Part shown: positions 8,403 to 16,632 of the stretch, piece after piece | How positions within the stretch are numbered: position 1 is the stretch's first letter | How the letters are laid out: each line of letters starts with the position of its first letter | Assembly: GCA_040400085.1 (NCBI GenBank) | Contig: JBBAQX010000017.1 | Coordinates: forward strand, 1-64,000 | DNA: 64,000 nucleotides | Direction of reading: 5' to 3' | DNA from: HNR sp040400085 | GTDB lineage: Bacteria; Actinomycetota; Actinomycetes; Actinomycetales; Microbacteriaceae | Notes under the pieces: generated by a model | The model's database searches: none | Told to the model about the DNA's origin: nothing | The model's input: the letters and a program-made list of their open reading frames with translations, nothing else | Made by a program: the position numbers and the translations under genes

Positions 8403-9107
8403 ATGGAATCACCAGTCATCATTGCAAATAACTTGTCAAAGACATTTGGCACCACCCGCGCGTTGGACGGGGTAAGCCTCACGATAAACCGGGGCGAGGC
8501 CATCGCCATTATGGGGGCCTCGGGATCGGGGAAAACGACCCTACTTCACTGTTTGGCAGGAATCAGGACACCTGATACGGGGTCGGTGCGTCTGCTTCAC
8601 TCGGGTGAACAAGCCCATGAGGCTGGCAGTGTAGTAAGCGAGATGAGCGATGCTCAACGCTCCCAGTTGCGTCGTGAGCGTTTTGGTTTCGTCTTTCAAC
8701 AGGGTCTCCTCGTCCCCGAGCTGACAGCGCTTGAGAATACTTCGCTTCCGCTGATGGTTGCCGGGGTTCCCCGTCGTGAAGCTGAGGCCCGGGCTGGGCA
8801 GTGGTTGGTCGCTCTTGGACTCGGTGGGATGGAAGATCGCCGAATAGGTCAGCTGTCAGGCGGACAGGCGCAGCGGGTTGCCGTGGCCCGGGCTCAGGTG
8901 ACGGCCCCCGAGGTTGTTTTTGCCGATGAGCCCACCGGTGCGCTGGATTCCCAGACGTCCGACGAGGTGATGACGATTTTGCGGGACACGACCCTGAGCC
9001 GTTATGGTGCGCTCGTCGTTGTGACCCACGATGAAACCGTCGCGTCACGGTGCCATCGGGTGTTGCGCCTTCGCGATGGTGTGATTGTTGAGGGAGCAAG
9101 AATATGA
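8403..9107 (+). CDS. ABC transporter ATP-binding protein (MacB/LolD-like)
   Basis: A 234-residue ABC ATPase. Walker A GASGSGKTT is at about residues 37-45, the Q-loop is in FVFQQGLLVPELTALEN, the signature is LSGGQAQRVAVARA, Walker B is VVFADEPTGALD, and the switch histidine is in VVVTHD. The family energises FtsX-type permeases that move lipids or peptide antibiotics, or act mechanically, rather than solute importers. Its last codon overlaps the permease start (ATGA). No sensor kinase or response regulator is adjacent, so a bacitracin-type resistance system cannot be argued. Confidence 0.9.
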   Translation: MESPVIIANNLSKTFGTTRALDGVSLTINRGEAIAIMGASGSGKTTLLHCLAGIRTPDTGSVRLLHSGEQAHEAGSVVSEMSDAQRSQLRRERFGFVFQQGLLVPELTALENTSLPLMVAGVPRREAEARAGQWLVALGLGGMEDRRIGQLSGGQAQRVAVARAQVTAPEVVFADEPTGALDSQTSDEVMTILRDTTLSRYGALVVVTHDETVASRCHRVLRLRDGVIVEGARI

Positions 9108-10582
9108 GTAATGTAAGTGATGTCAGGCCTCCAGCGCGTCCGCCCACAGCGCCGAACCCGATTTATGCGGTTGCCGACTATGAGGCTCCGGCGAACCCCG
9201 GCATGGGCCAGCGACTGATCAGGCCGATTGCTCTGGCCTGGTATCTCGCCCGGCGGGGCGGGGGAGACGCCTCGGCGTCCCGGGCTGTGGTCCTCCTGCC
9301 TCTGATCGCATTTGCCTCGGCGACAGCCCTGGCCTTGACGGTCATCGGCGGCGTCGTCATGTTCTTGAACTGGCCCCCTGACAAGAATTCTACGGAGAGC
9401 TTGTATATTTTTTCCGCACTTTTCGCAGGTACCCTGCTGGTCATCCCTCTCTTGAATCTTGCGGCCGCCGCCGCACGGCTCTCGGCTCGGCGGCGTGACG
9501 AACGCCTCTCAACGCTGCGTCTTCTCGGGGCCACGAGCAGCACGGTATCTGCTATGACGGTGATCGAATCCTCGGTAGTCGCGTTCTTCGGGGCCGCGTT
9601 GGGGATCGCCGTCTACCTGTTGGGAACTCCTATCGTGGGTCTTCTCTCGTTCGGAGGGAAGCAAATAGGTGCTGCCTCGTTGTTGCTCCCGCCTGTTATG
9701 GTGATACTTGTTGTGTGTGGCATGACGCTTCTGGCTGCTGTGAGTGCGATAGTGAGCATCAGGGGTGTCATTATTTCGCCGCTGGGGGTCAGGACTCGTA
9801 CCAATGCCCCGCCAATAAAAATATGGGTTTTCTTTGTTGTCGGCGCAGTTCTCATCGGGTGCGTGATTGCTTTGCAACAGATGCTTGAGGTCGATGATGC
9901 CGGCATATTTATCGGAATTTTCGTGGTTACTTTTGCCATCGGAATGCTGATTCTGAACCTGCTCGGCCCGCTTATTATCGGTGTGCTCGCTCGTCGCCAG
10001 GTGAAGAGAGCGAAGACTCCGGAGAAACTCATGGCAATGCGCCTTGTGCTGGAATCTCCAAAATCTGTGTGGCGTCAGGTCGGTGGTGTTGCGGTTACGA
10101 GTTTTGTCGCGGTGGTTGTCGGTAACGCAGTTTCCCTCATAAGTTTGCTGGGTGGGCTTCCTGACTCGAACGAAAGCGATCTCATTATTTACGCCGATAT
10201 GCAGACGGGGGTATATCTCACTATTTTCATGTCGTTCTTGATGGTTGCCTGTGCCGTTGGGGTCAGTCAGGCATCAGCGATCTATGATCGATCCGACCTC
10301 TATCAGAGCCTGAGCATTCTTGGGCTTCCTTCGCAGGTCATTGGTCGGTCTAGGAGAATTGCGGTTCTTGCTCCGCTTCGATGGGTGATGCTGTCATCAG
10401 TAGTGATCGGAGGAGTCCTGCTCTTTCCCGTGGTTATTCCCCTCTTGGGAATGTCGGTCGTGCTCTCACCCCTCAGCTTCCTGACTGTGATATTGATGCT
10501 GGCGGGTGGTATTGCGCTCGTCTGGGGCGGAGTGATCGCGACCAAGCCCCTTCTGAAGGCTGTGTCTGGTTCCGCTGACTAG
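9104..10582 (+). CDS. FtsX-like ABC transporter permease
   Basis: A 492-residue membrane protein with about eight to ten hydrophobic segments in two half-repeats. The cytoplasmic RRRDERLSTLRLLGATS motif, typical of the FtsX/MacB coupling helix, is at about residues 127-145. Unlike classical MacB it has no large extracytoplasmic domain, and the arrangement resembles actinobacterial permeases of peptide or drug efflux ABC pairs. It overlaps the ATPase gene by four bases and the two certainly form a unit. The rpsO promoter appears to lie at its 3' end. Confidence 0.85.
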   Translation: MSNVSDVRPPARPPTAPNPIYAVADYEAPANPGMGQRLIRPIALAWYLARRGGGDASASRAVVLLPLIAFASATALALTVIGGVVMFLNWPPDKNSTESLYIFSALFAGTLLVIPLLNLAAAAARLSARRRDERLSTLRLLGATSSTVSAMTVIESSVVAFFGAALGIAVYLLGTPIVGLLSFGGKQIGAASLLLPPVMVILVVCGMTLLAAVSAIVSIRGVIISPLGVRTRTNAPPIKIWVFFVVGAVLIGCVIALQQMLEVDDAGIFIGIFVVTFAIGMLILNLLGPLIIGVLARRQVKRAKTPEKLMAMRLVLESPKSVWRQVGGVAVTSFVAVVVGNAVSLISLLGGLPDSNESDLIIYADMQTGVYLTIFMSFLMVACAVGVSQASAIYDRSDLYQSLSILGLPSQVIGRSRRIAVLAPLRWVMLSSVVIGGVLLFPVVIPLLGMSVVLSPLSFLTVILMLAGGIALVWGGVIATKPLLKAVSGSAD

Positions 10583-10591
10583 ACAGAAGTC

Positions 10592-10600
10592 TGCTAGTAT
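10592..10600 (+). promoter_or_regulatory. Extended -10 promoter candidate for rpsO
   Basis: TGCTAGTAT is an extended -10 element (TGn-TAnnnT), ten bases after the permease stop. A short hairpin (CCGTT/AACGG, around 10610-10620) lies in the resulting leader. S15 is autoregulated through leader structures in several bacteria, but nothing here proves it. Confidence 0.4.
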
Positions 10601-10689
10601 TAGTCGGTTGCCGTTTAACGGCCGCGGATAAAGAGAGCTCTGGCATTCAGCCACGGGCGCCGCGCAACGATTGAAAGGGGATCCCCACT

Positions 10690-10959
10690 ATGGCACTTGA
10701 ATCATCTGTCAAGAAGGCGATCATCGAAGAGTACGCTACCCACCCAGGTGACACCGGTTCCCCTGAGGTTCAGGTTGCGATGATGACTCGACGCATCAAA
10801 GATCTGACCGAACACCTCAAGGAGCACAAGCACGACCACCACTCGCGTCGTGGACTGCTGCTTCTCGTTGGACAGCGTCGCCGTCTGCTTGGATACCTCC
10901 AGCAGCTCGACATCGCACGTTACCGTTCGCTCATTGAGCGCCTCGGATTGCGTCGATAA
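10690..10959 (+). CDS. rpsO: 30S ribosomal protein S15
   Basis: Eighty-nine residues, the standard length. The S15 signatures are present: HPGDTGSPEVQVAMMTRRI, LTEHLKEHKHDHHSRRGLL, the GQRRRLLGYL segment, and a C-terminal YRSLIERLGLRR. S15 binds 16S rRNA early in assembly of the small-subunit platform. GAAAGGGGA upstream is a strong ribosome site. In many actinobacteria rpsO is followed by pnp; here the next gene is a purine permease and a terminator closes the rpsO transcript. Confidence 0.98.
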   Translation: MALESSVKKAIIEEYATHPGDTGSPEVQVAMMTRRIKDLTEHLKEHKHDHHSRRGLLLLVGQRRRLLGYLQQLDIARYRSLIERLGLRR

Positions 10960-10971
10960 GTACTTCTTGAG

Positions 10972-11001
10972 AAACCCCCGGGGCTGCGGCCTCGGGGGTT
11001 T
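10972..11001 (+). terminator. Intrinsic terminator after rpsO
   Basis: AAACCCCCG (10972-10980) pairs with CGGGGGTTT (10993-11001) around a GC-rich loop and runs into TTCGTTTTT. Confidence 0.85.
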
Positions 11002-11049
11002 TCGTTTTTCCGGGCCGTTTCCGGGCCGCGCTGTGCGCCCATCCTGCTG

Positions 11050-11055
11050 TAGAGT
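11050..11055 (+). promoter_or_regulatory. -10 hexamer TAGAGT for a leaderless permease transcript
   Basis: TAGAGT ends seven bases before the GTG at 11063, and no ribosome site is present. This supports the GTG over upstream in-frame starts that would run back through the rpsO terminator and gene. Confidence 0.45.
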
Positions 11056-11062
11056 GGTTCTA

Positions 11063-12517
11063 GTGAACGACACCGCAGCCCCGAAGGCATCCGGGTTTAA
11101 GCCCGCTGTAGACCGATTTTTCCGTATAACCGAGCGTGGTTCGGATCTAGGGCGAGAGTTCAGGGGAGGCCTTGTCACGTTTGTGACGATGGCCTATATC
11201 GTGGTCTTGAACCCTCTGATCCTCGGTGGCCACAGCGAGCAAGCAGCCACCCTTGATGTTGCCGGCGGCTGGCTGGACGCGTCTCAGGTGGGAGCCGCGA
11301 CCTCCCTGACTGCCGGTGTTCTCACCATTTTGCTCGGCCTCGTCTCAAACCTGCCATACGGTATCGCCGCGGGTCTTGGCATCAATTCGTTTCTCGCGGT
11401 CAGCGTCGTAGGACAGGTCACCTGGGCCGAGGCAATGGGTCTCGTCGTCATCAACGGGTTGATCATTGTGCTCCTGGCGTCAACCGGGTTGCGGAGTATG
11501 ATCTTCAACGCGGTTCCGCCCCAGCTCAAGACGGCTATCACGGTCGGCATAGGCCTCTTTATCGCATTTATCGGTTTTGTGAATTCCGGGTTCGTGAGAT
11601 CAAGCGGAGCTGCCTCGCCTCCCGTACAGCTGGGGGAGTCCGGTTCAATCGCCACATTGCCAACCCTCGTTTTTGTCGTGGGACTCATCCTGATGGGTGT
11701 GCTCACCGCCCGTAAGGTGCGCGGTGCACTGCTCATCGGGATTCTGGGCACGACGATCCTCGCGATCGTCGTCGAGGCTATTTTCAAGCTGGGGCCAAGC
11801 TATCTAAATAAGGATGGCTGGAACCTCAACGTTCCCGAGATTCCCGGCCAGCTGATAGCCGTTCCCGACCTCGGACTTCTCGGGCAATTTAACTTCGGAG
11901 CCTTCGATCGAATCGGAGCCCTTGCCGCGAGTATGCTCGTGTTCACTCTCGTCTTTACAAACTTCTTCGACGCGATGGGAACCCTCACCGGTCTCAGCAA
12001 AGCCGCCGGTCTCGCCGATGAGAAGGGCAATTTCCCCCGCCTCAAGTCTGCGCTGGTTGTTGAAGGTGTCGGGGCAGTTGCCGGTGGTGCAGCATCCGTT
12101 TCATCGAACACCATCTTTGTAGATTCCGCCGCCGGTGTCGGAGAGGGCGCTCGGACCGGCCTGGCAAGTGTCGTCACAGGCATCCTGTTCCTGGCCGCAA
12201 TGTTTTTCACCCCACTCACCCTCGCCGTCCCGCTAGAGGCCGCGGCAGCCGCGCTCGTCATCGTCGGTGCGCTCATGGTGGTGCAGATCAGAGATATCGA
12301 CTTTAGCGACTTCGCCATAGCGTTGCCCGCTTTTCTCACGATTATCGTGATGCCTCTGACCTACTCGATCGCAAACGGCATCGGGGTCGGATTTATCAGC
12401 TGGGTGCTCATCCACTCGCTATCGGGCCGCGCAAAAACCGTGAGCCCGTTGCTGTGGATTGTCGCGGCCGGGTTCCTCCTTTACTTTGCTCGCGGACCCA
12501 TTGAGGCGCTTTTCTAA
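11063..12517 (+). CDS. NCS2-family purine permease (AzgA/Pbu type)
   Basis: A 484-residue permease with about 12-14 hydrophobic spans, of the AzgA-like hypoxanthine/guanine/adenine branch of the nucleobase-cation-symporter-2 family. Family motifs seen are the FRGGLVTFVTMAYIVVLNP first helix, PYGIAAGLGINSFLA, and the FTNFFDAMGTLTGLS block that carries the substrate-site acidic residue. It probably imports purine bases with protons. The long open frame from 10850 crosses rpsO and its terminator, so the real start is the GTG at 11063. Confidence 0.9.
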   Translation: MNDTAAPKASGFKPAVDRFFRITERGSDLGREFRGGLVTFVTMAYIVVLNPLILGGHSEQAATLDVAGGWLDASQVGAATSLTAGVLTILLGLVSNLPYGIAAGLGINSFLAVSVVGQVTWAEAMGLVVINGLIIVLLASTGLRSMIFNAVPPQLKTAITVGIGLFIAFIGFVNSGFVRSSGAASPPVQLGESGSIATLPTLVFVVGLILMGVLTARKVRGALLIGILGTTILAIVVEAIFKLGPSYLNKDGWNLNVPEIPGQLIAVPDLGLLGQFNFGAFDRIGALAASMLVFTLVFTNFFDAMGTLTGLSKAAGLADEKGNFPRLKSALVVEGVGAVAGGAASVSSNTIFVDSAAGVGEGARTGLASVVTGILFLAAMFFTPLTLAVPLEAAAAALVIVGALMVVQIRDIDFSDFAIALPAFLTIIVMPLTYSIANGIGVGFISWVLIHSLSGRAKTVSPLLWIVAAGFLLYFARGPIEALF

Positions 12518-12562
12518 GACGGTACTTTCTCGCATACGCTCAATCTATGGGAAGGCAAAACT

Positions 12563-13543
12563 ATGACCGCTGTCACTGCGTCGACTGCTCGTCGGTGGCC
12601 AAATAGACTAACGCTCGTGGTGAGCGTCATCGGTCTCCTCGTTGTGGCATGGGCTGTAGCAACAGGCTGGGACGGCATCGTGCACAGCCACCCCCTCTAC
12701 CCGGTATTGCTGGGAGTCACCGCCGTTGGCTGTGTCCTCCTGGGTTGGCTCAATCTGCGTCGAGGGCCTCGTCGAGCTGGTGTGCTTCGCCTGGTCGGGC
12801 GTATCCTGCTCGTGGTCATGGGTATCGGCTGGATCGCGGCCATTGCGTGGTTGCGGCCTGCCGCCGCGGTTGAGCCTGCCCTCGCAGCGATGGTCTCAGA
12901 CTCGCGGGTGACGGTCACGGAGAGTGCGACGGAGATTGTGTTTACCCCGCAGCAGAATAAGGCGAGCACGGGGGTGTTCTTTCAACCGGGCGCGCTTGTC
13001 GATGCCAGGGCCTACGCTGCGGTTCTACGACCACTCGCAGAAGCGGGTCAGACCGTCGTGATCCCCAAACAACCCGTTGGTATCGCGTTCCTTGCGCTCG
13101 GGGCCTTCGACGCTGCCAGGGCTGAGTTTTCCGATGTTGATGGCTGGATCCTTGGCGGTCATTCGCTGGGCGGAACCGTCGCCGCTATTCAGGCTTCAGC
13201 TGGCCAGTCGGAGAAGTCTGGCCCGGCCATTGGGTTGCTCTTCTTTGCGTCATACCCGGCGACCGATCTCAGTTCGACCCTCACCATCCCGGTCGAATCG
13301 ATTTCGGGAACTCGTGATGGCCTCTCAACCCCCGCAAAGATCGAGGCGTCACGCGCCAATCTCCCCGCGGATGCCGTGTTCACCGTCGTCACGGGTGCGT
13401 CACACGCGCAATTTGGTGCGTACGGTCCCCAGGCAGGCGATAACACTCCTCAGATCAGTAACGACGATGCCAGGGAACAGATCATCGCGGCATCCCTTCG
13501 TTTTGTCGGCGAGATCTCTGGTAAGGCCGCCGCGGATAAATAG
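12563..13543 (+). CDS. Membrane-anchored alpha/beta hydrolase
   Basis: A 326-residue protein with three hydrophobic N-terminal segments (about 13-100) followed by an alpha/beta-hydrolase domain of the alpha/beta-hydrolase-5 (PF12695) type. The nucleophile elbow GGHSLGG is about two-thirds along. A candidate acid is in SGTRDGL and the catalytic histidine in GASHAQFG, so the triad looks complete. Substrate unknown; an esterase or lipase-like role outside the membrane is plausible. A GGAAGG ribosome site precedes the ATG. It converges on the TetR gene. Confidence 0.82.
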   Translation: MTAVTASTARRWPNRLTLVVSVIGLLVVAWAVATGWDGIVHSHPLYPVLLGVTAVGCVLLGWLNLRRGPRRAGVLRLVGRILLVVMGIGWIAAIAWLRPAAAVEPALAAMVSDSRVTVTESATEIVFTPQQNKASTGVFFQPGALVDARAYAAVLRPLAEAGQTVVIPKQPVGIAFLALGAFDAARAEFSDVDGWILGGHSLGGTVAAIQASAGQSEKSGPAIGLLFFASYPATDLSSTLTIPVESISGTRDGLSTPAKIEASRANLPADAVFTVVTGASHAQFGAYGPQAGDNTPQISNDDAREQIIAASLRFVGEISGKAAADK

Positions 13544-13582
13544 GAGATGCGCTCATGCGCTGGTCAGCGCAGGAAGTCCTGG

Positions 13583-14215
13583 TCAGGGCAGTGAGTCGGA
13601 GATTCGCTGTGAGCCCGCGAGCCGGGCGGCCAACGCCTCGACGATGAGGGTGAGCCCTAGCTCGAATGCGCGTTCGCTGCGATTATCGGGTGAGGAAGAG
13701 GTTGCGAGGAGTCTGCCGAGCGCCGAGTCGGGCGATGACGGATGCCAAGCCTCGGGAGGAGCCGAGAGATCGAGTCCTGCCCCGAGTGCGAAGGCGTCGA
13801 GCGCGGCGATAATCTCAAGAGCATCCTCTCCAGCGAATCCTGCGCGGGTGAGCGCTGCCGCGAGTTCCTCGTAGTAGGAGATGACCCGGGTATCGGTTGC
13901 CGTCTGCGAGACCAGCAGGGGCAAAACGTGCGGATGCGCGGCAAACATGGCACGCTGGCTGCGCACGACGTACCGGACTACGTCGTCCCAATTTTGGCCG
14001 GGAGGGACCGCGATGTGGAAGTCTTCTGCGAGTTTTCCCCTGATCAATTCGATGAGTTCGTCGCGCCCGGAGATGTGGTTATAGAGCGACGAGGGGTTGA
14101 CCGACAAACGCTTTGCGAGCTGGTTGATGCCGAGGGGTTTGCCCTCGTCGAGCATCGTGATCGCTTCGCCGGTGATGCGCTCGACGGACAGTAGTGGAAC
14201 TCTGGGCCGTGACAT
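13583..14215 (-). CDS. TetR-family transcriptional regulator of the agmatine genes
   Basis: A 210-residue TetR protein. The helix-turn-helix is GINQLAKRLSVNPSSLYNHI (about residues 28-47), followed by an all-helical ligand domain. The frame extends 20 codons upstream to 14275, but ATG at 14215 follows AGGAGG at ideal spacing. The gene is divergent from the amidase and agmatine deiminase genes, with a 7-7 inverted repeat in the shared intergenic region, so it most likely represses that operon in response to agmatine, putrescine or a related ligand. The target and ligand are inferences from position. Confidence 0.87.
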   Translation of the reverse strand: MSRPRVPLLSVERITGEAITMLDEGKPLGINQLAKRLSVNPSSLYNHISGRDELIELIRGKLAEDFHIAVPPGQNWDDVVRYVVRSQRAMFAAHPHVLPLLVSQTATDTRVISYYEELAAALTRAGFAGEDALEIIAALDAFALGAGLDLSAPPEAWHPSSPDSALGRLLATSSSPDNRSERAFELGLTLIVEALAARLAGSQRISDSLP

Positions 14216-14314
14216 TCTGGACCTCCTAGCCTTCCACTCTATTGGGTGGGATGTCGTTGCTTGCGTTCTGGGCAAAGATTCCGACTAGTGTCGGGCTGGC
14301 TCACATGCAATAAT

Positions 14315-14333
14315 AAACAAACGCCATTTGTTT
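14315..14333. promoter_or_regulatory. TetR operator candidate
   Basis: Perfect inverted repeat AAACAAA (14315-14321) / TTTGTTT (14327-14333) with a 5-base spacer, overlapping a TAATAA stretch that could be the -10 of the rightward operon. It lies between the TetR start (14215) and the amidase start (14403), the expected place for autoregulation and operon control. Confidence 0.55.
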
Positions 14334-14402
14334 GAGGTGGTCTCGGCCACAGGCATCCGCTCTCGGACACGTGCACACCTGAAATTCCTAAGAAGGGACA
14401 CC

Positions 14403-15425
14403 ATGACCTCAGCATTCACGCGCATCGAAGCGCTGACCCCGCCACCCTCCCTCGCCCGCGTGCACGAGGCGCGTAACGCGCCGGTCCGGGTGGCTCTCAT
14501 TCAGCACGCCTGGCGGGAAAACACGAACGAGCTGGCAACGCATATCAGTGAAGGCATCGCCCAGGCGGCAGAGGCAGGAGCGCAGATCGTCTTTCTCCCC
14601 GAGCTCACCCTCTCACGCTACCCGGCAGATGCGCTACCTGAGGGAGCCGCCGATGCCATAGCCGAAGACCTCCTGGACGGGCCGACCTTTGCATTTGCCG
14701 CAGCAGCTGCGAGGGACAGCAACGTTTACGTGCACGCATCGCTCTACCAAAAGACGGGGGATGCCGATGGCCGCGGACTGAACACCGCCATCATCGTGTC
14801 CCCGGCCGGGGAACTCGTCGCGCAGACGCATAAGCTGCATATTCCCGTGACGGCCGGCTACTACGAGGACAAGTATTTTCGTGCGGGACCGGCCGACGGC
14901 TCCGGCTTCGGAGTGCAGGGCGATAACCCCTACCCCGTGTACGAGATCGACGGCCTCGAAGGAGCCCGCTTCGGGCTGCCAACATGCTGGGACGAGTGGT
15001 TCCCAGAAGTCGCCCGATCGTACTCGCTCGGCGGTGCCAACATCGTTGTCTATCCCACCGCTATAGGCTCAGAACCAGACCACCCAGACTTCGATACGAA
15101 GCCGCTTTGGCAGCAGGTCATCGTGGGCAACGGTATCGCGAACGCGCTGTTCATGATCGTCCCGAATCGCACGGGCGCAGAGAAAAGCCTCACAGGGGAG
15201 CCCAGCAATACCTTCTACGGGGGATCGTTCATCAGTGACCCCTACGGTCGTATCCTGGCCGAGGCACCTCGCGATGAGGAAGCCATCATCGTGGCGGATC
15301 TCGATCTCGAGCAGCGAAGCGATTGGCTAGACCTCTTCCCCTTCCTTGCCACCCGCCGGCCGGATACCTACGGAGCCCTTGGCAACCCGGTGATTACCTC
15401 GACTCGTAACGGTGCCGTATCATGA
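14403..15425 (+). CDS. aguB: N-carbamoylputrescine amidase-like nitrilase
   Basis: A 340-residue carbon-nitrogen hydrolase. The catalytic triad is visible as Glu in LPELTLS, Lys in HKLHIP and Cys in PTCWDEWFPE. With agmatine deiminase directly downstream (overlap of 4 bases), the likely reaction is N-carbamoylputrescine to putrescine plus ammonia and CO2. At 340 residues it is longer than the roughly 290-residue plant and Pseudomonas AguB. The extra length is an N-terminal leader of about 30 residues and a segment after HKLHIP, so another omega-amidase or nitrilase specificity remains possible. ATG at 14403 with AAGAAGGGA upstream is preferred over the open frame from 14328. Confidence 0.85.
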   Translation: MTSAFTRIEALTPPPSLARVHEARNAPVRVALIQHAWRENTNELATHISEGIAQAAEAGAQIVFLPELTLSRYPADALPEGAADAIAEDLLDGPTFAFAAAAARDSNVYVHASLYQKTGDADGRGLNTAIIVSPAGELVAQTHKLHIPVTAGYYEDKYFRAGPADGSGFGVQGDNPYPVYEIDGLEGARFGLPTCWDEWFPEVARSYSLGGANIVVYPTAIGSEPDHPDFDTKPLWQQVIVGNGIANALFMIVPNRTGAEKSLTGEPSNTFYGGSFISDPYGRILAEAPRDEEAIIVADLDLEQRSDWLDLFPFLATRRPDTYGALGNPVITSTRNGAVS

Positions 15426-16471
15426 GCACACCCTTCCCCGCCTGGACGATGCCAATCGAGGGCGCACCTCACGAACGCACCTGGCTAGCCTGGCCAACCA
15501 CCGGGTATACCCTTGGCGACACGGATGAAGAGGCCGAAGAAGCCCGGCAGACCTGGGCCGCGGTAGCCAACGCCGTGGCAGAGTTCGAGCCCGTCACTGT
15601 CATCGTTGATCCGCGCGACGTAGACATCGCGCCCCAGTATCTCGAACAGGGGATCTCCCTCAAGACCGCGGAACTCAACGATGCCTGGGTCCGGGATATG
15701 GGACCGACATTCGTTCTCGGCCAGCCCGATGCCGACGGCTTGCGTCGCCTCGGTGCCGTTGATTGGGTGTTCAACGGTTGGGGCGCGCAAGACTGGGCCG
15801 AGTGGGACAAAGACGAGAAGATCGGCGCGACCATCGCCGCTTGGGCAGGTGCCGACATCATCGATTCCGCCCTGGTCAACGAGGGTGGCGGGATCCACGT
15901 CGACGGCGATGGCACGGTGTTGGTGACTGAGACGGTGCAGCTCGACCCGGGCCGCAACCCGGGCAAGACAAAGGCAGATGTCGAGGCAGAGCTCTACCGC
16001 ACGCTCGGCGTCTCAAAGGTGATCTGGCTTCCGCGCGGCCTCACCCGCGACTCAGAAACCTTCGGAACGAGAGGACACGTTGATATCGTGGCCACATTCG
16101 CACGGCCGGGCGTCGTTCTTGTCCACGAGCAGCAGAACCCCGATCATCCCGACTACGAAGTGAGCCGCCAGATCATCCAGGTGCTCGATGGAGAAACGGA
16201 TGTCAACGGCCGCGAACTCCAAATCGTGCGCGTCCCCGCCCCGGCGACCCTCCGCGATAGCGAGGGCTTCGTCGATTTCAGCTACATCAACCACCTGGTG
16301 GTCAACGGCGGAGTGATCGCGTGCAGCTACGACGACCCTAACGATGATCGCGCCGCGGAGATTCTGGCCGAGGCTTACCCGGGGCGCCGCGTGGTATCCG
16401 TTGACGCCCGGCCGCTATTTGCCCGAGGCGGCGGGATTCACTGCATCACGCAACAGCAGCCGGCGGTGTAG
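15422..16471 (+). CDS. aguA: Agmatine deiminase
   Basis: A 349-residue guanidino-group hydrolase (PAD/AguA fold) converting agmatine to N-carbamoylputrescine. Family features are MPxEGAPHERTWLAWP at the N-terminus, AELNDAWVRDMGPTFV, the GWGAQDWAEWDKDE stretch, NEGGGIHVDGDG, RGHVDIVATF and the catalytic cysteine in ARGGGIHCITQQ. The length is standard. Its start overlaps the amidase stop by four bases. No arginine decarboxylase is visible in the window, so agmatine must be imported or made elsewhere. Confidence 0.95.
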   Translation: MSTPFPAWTMPIEGAPHERTWLAWPTTGYTLGDTDEEAEEARQTWAAVANAVAEFEPVTVIVDPRDVDIAPQYLEQGISLKTAELNDAWVRDMGPTFVLGQPDADGLRRLGAVDWVFNGWGAQDWAEWDKDEKIGATIAAWAGADIIDSALVNEGGGIHVDGDGTVLVTETVQLDPGRNPGKTKADVEAELYRTLGVSKVIWLPRGLTRDSETFGTRGHVDIVATFARPGVVLVHEQQNPDHPDYEVSRQIIQVLDGETDVNGRELQIVRVPAPATLRDSEGFVDFSYINHLVVNGGVIACSYDDPNDDRAAEILAEAYPGRRVVSVDARPLFARGGGIHCITQQQPAV

Positions 16472-16499
16472 CGGCCAGGCAAGCCAATCTCGGAATTAG

Positions 16500-16548
16500 T
16501 GGTCAAAGTTCCTGCGATTTTCATCGAAAACCACACGAACTTTGACCA
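16500..16548. repeat. 49-bp imperfect palindrome
   Basis: Twelve-base perfect arms TGGTCAAAGTTC (16500-16511) and GAACTTTGACCA (16537-16548) enclose a largely self-complementary centre (TTTTC-atc-GAAAA). It lies between the agmatine deiminase stop and a conventional terminator, so it is not needed as the terminator itself. A mobile palindromic unit or a regulator site are the options. Confidence 0.6.
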
Positions 16549-16567
16549 GCTGATTGCGGGTTGACGA

Positions 16568-16601
16568 AAGGCCCCGCCCAACGAACGTTGGGCGGGGCCT
16601 T
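16568..16601. terminator. Bidirectional terminator between aguA and the aminotransferase
   Basis: Sixteen-base perfect arms AAGGCCCCGCCCAACG / CGTTGGGCGGGGCCTT with a 2-base loop, between converging genes and able to stop transcription from both sides. Confidence 0.85.
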
Positions 16602-16632
16602 CTCTAGTGGCTGAGGAGGGCCGGGTGCGTGC

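Noticed and set aside
10850..11062. In-frame extension of the purine permease back through rpsO
   Set aside because: It would cross the 3' end of rpsO and its terminator on the same strand; the GTG at 11063 is preceded by a -10 hexamer and gives the normal family N-terminus.
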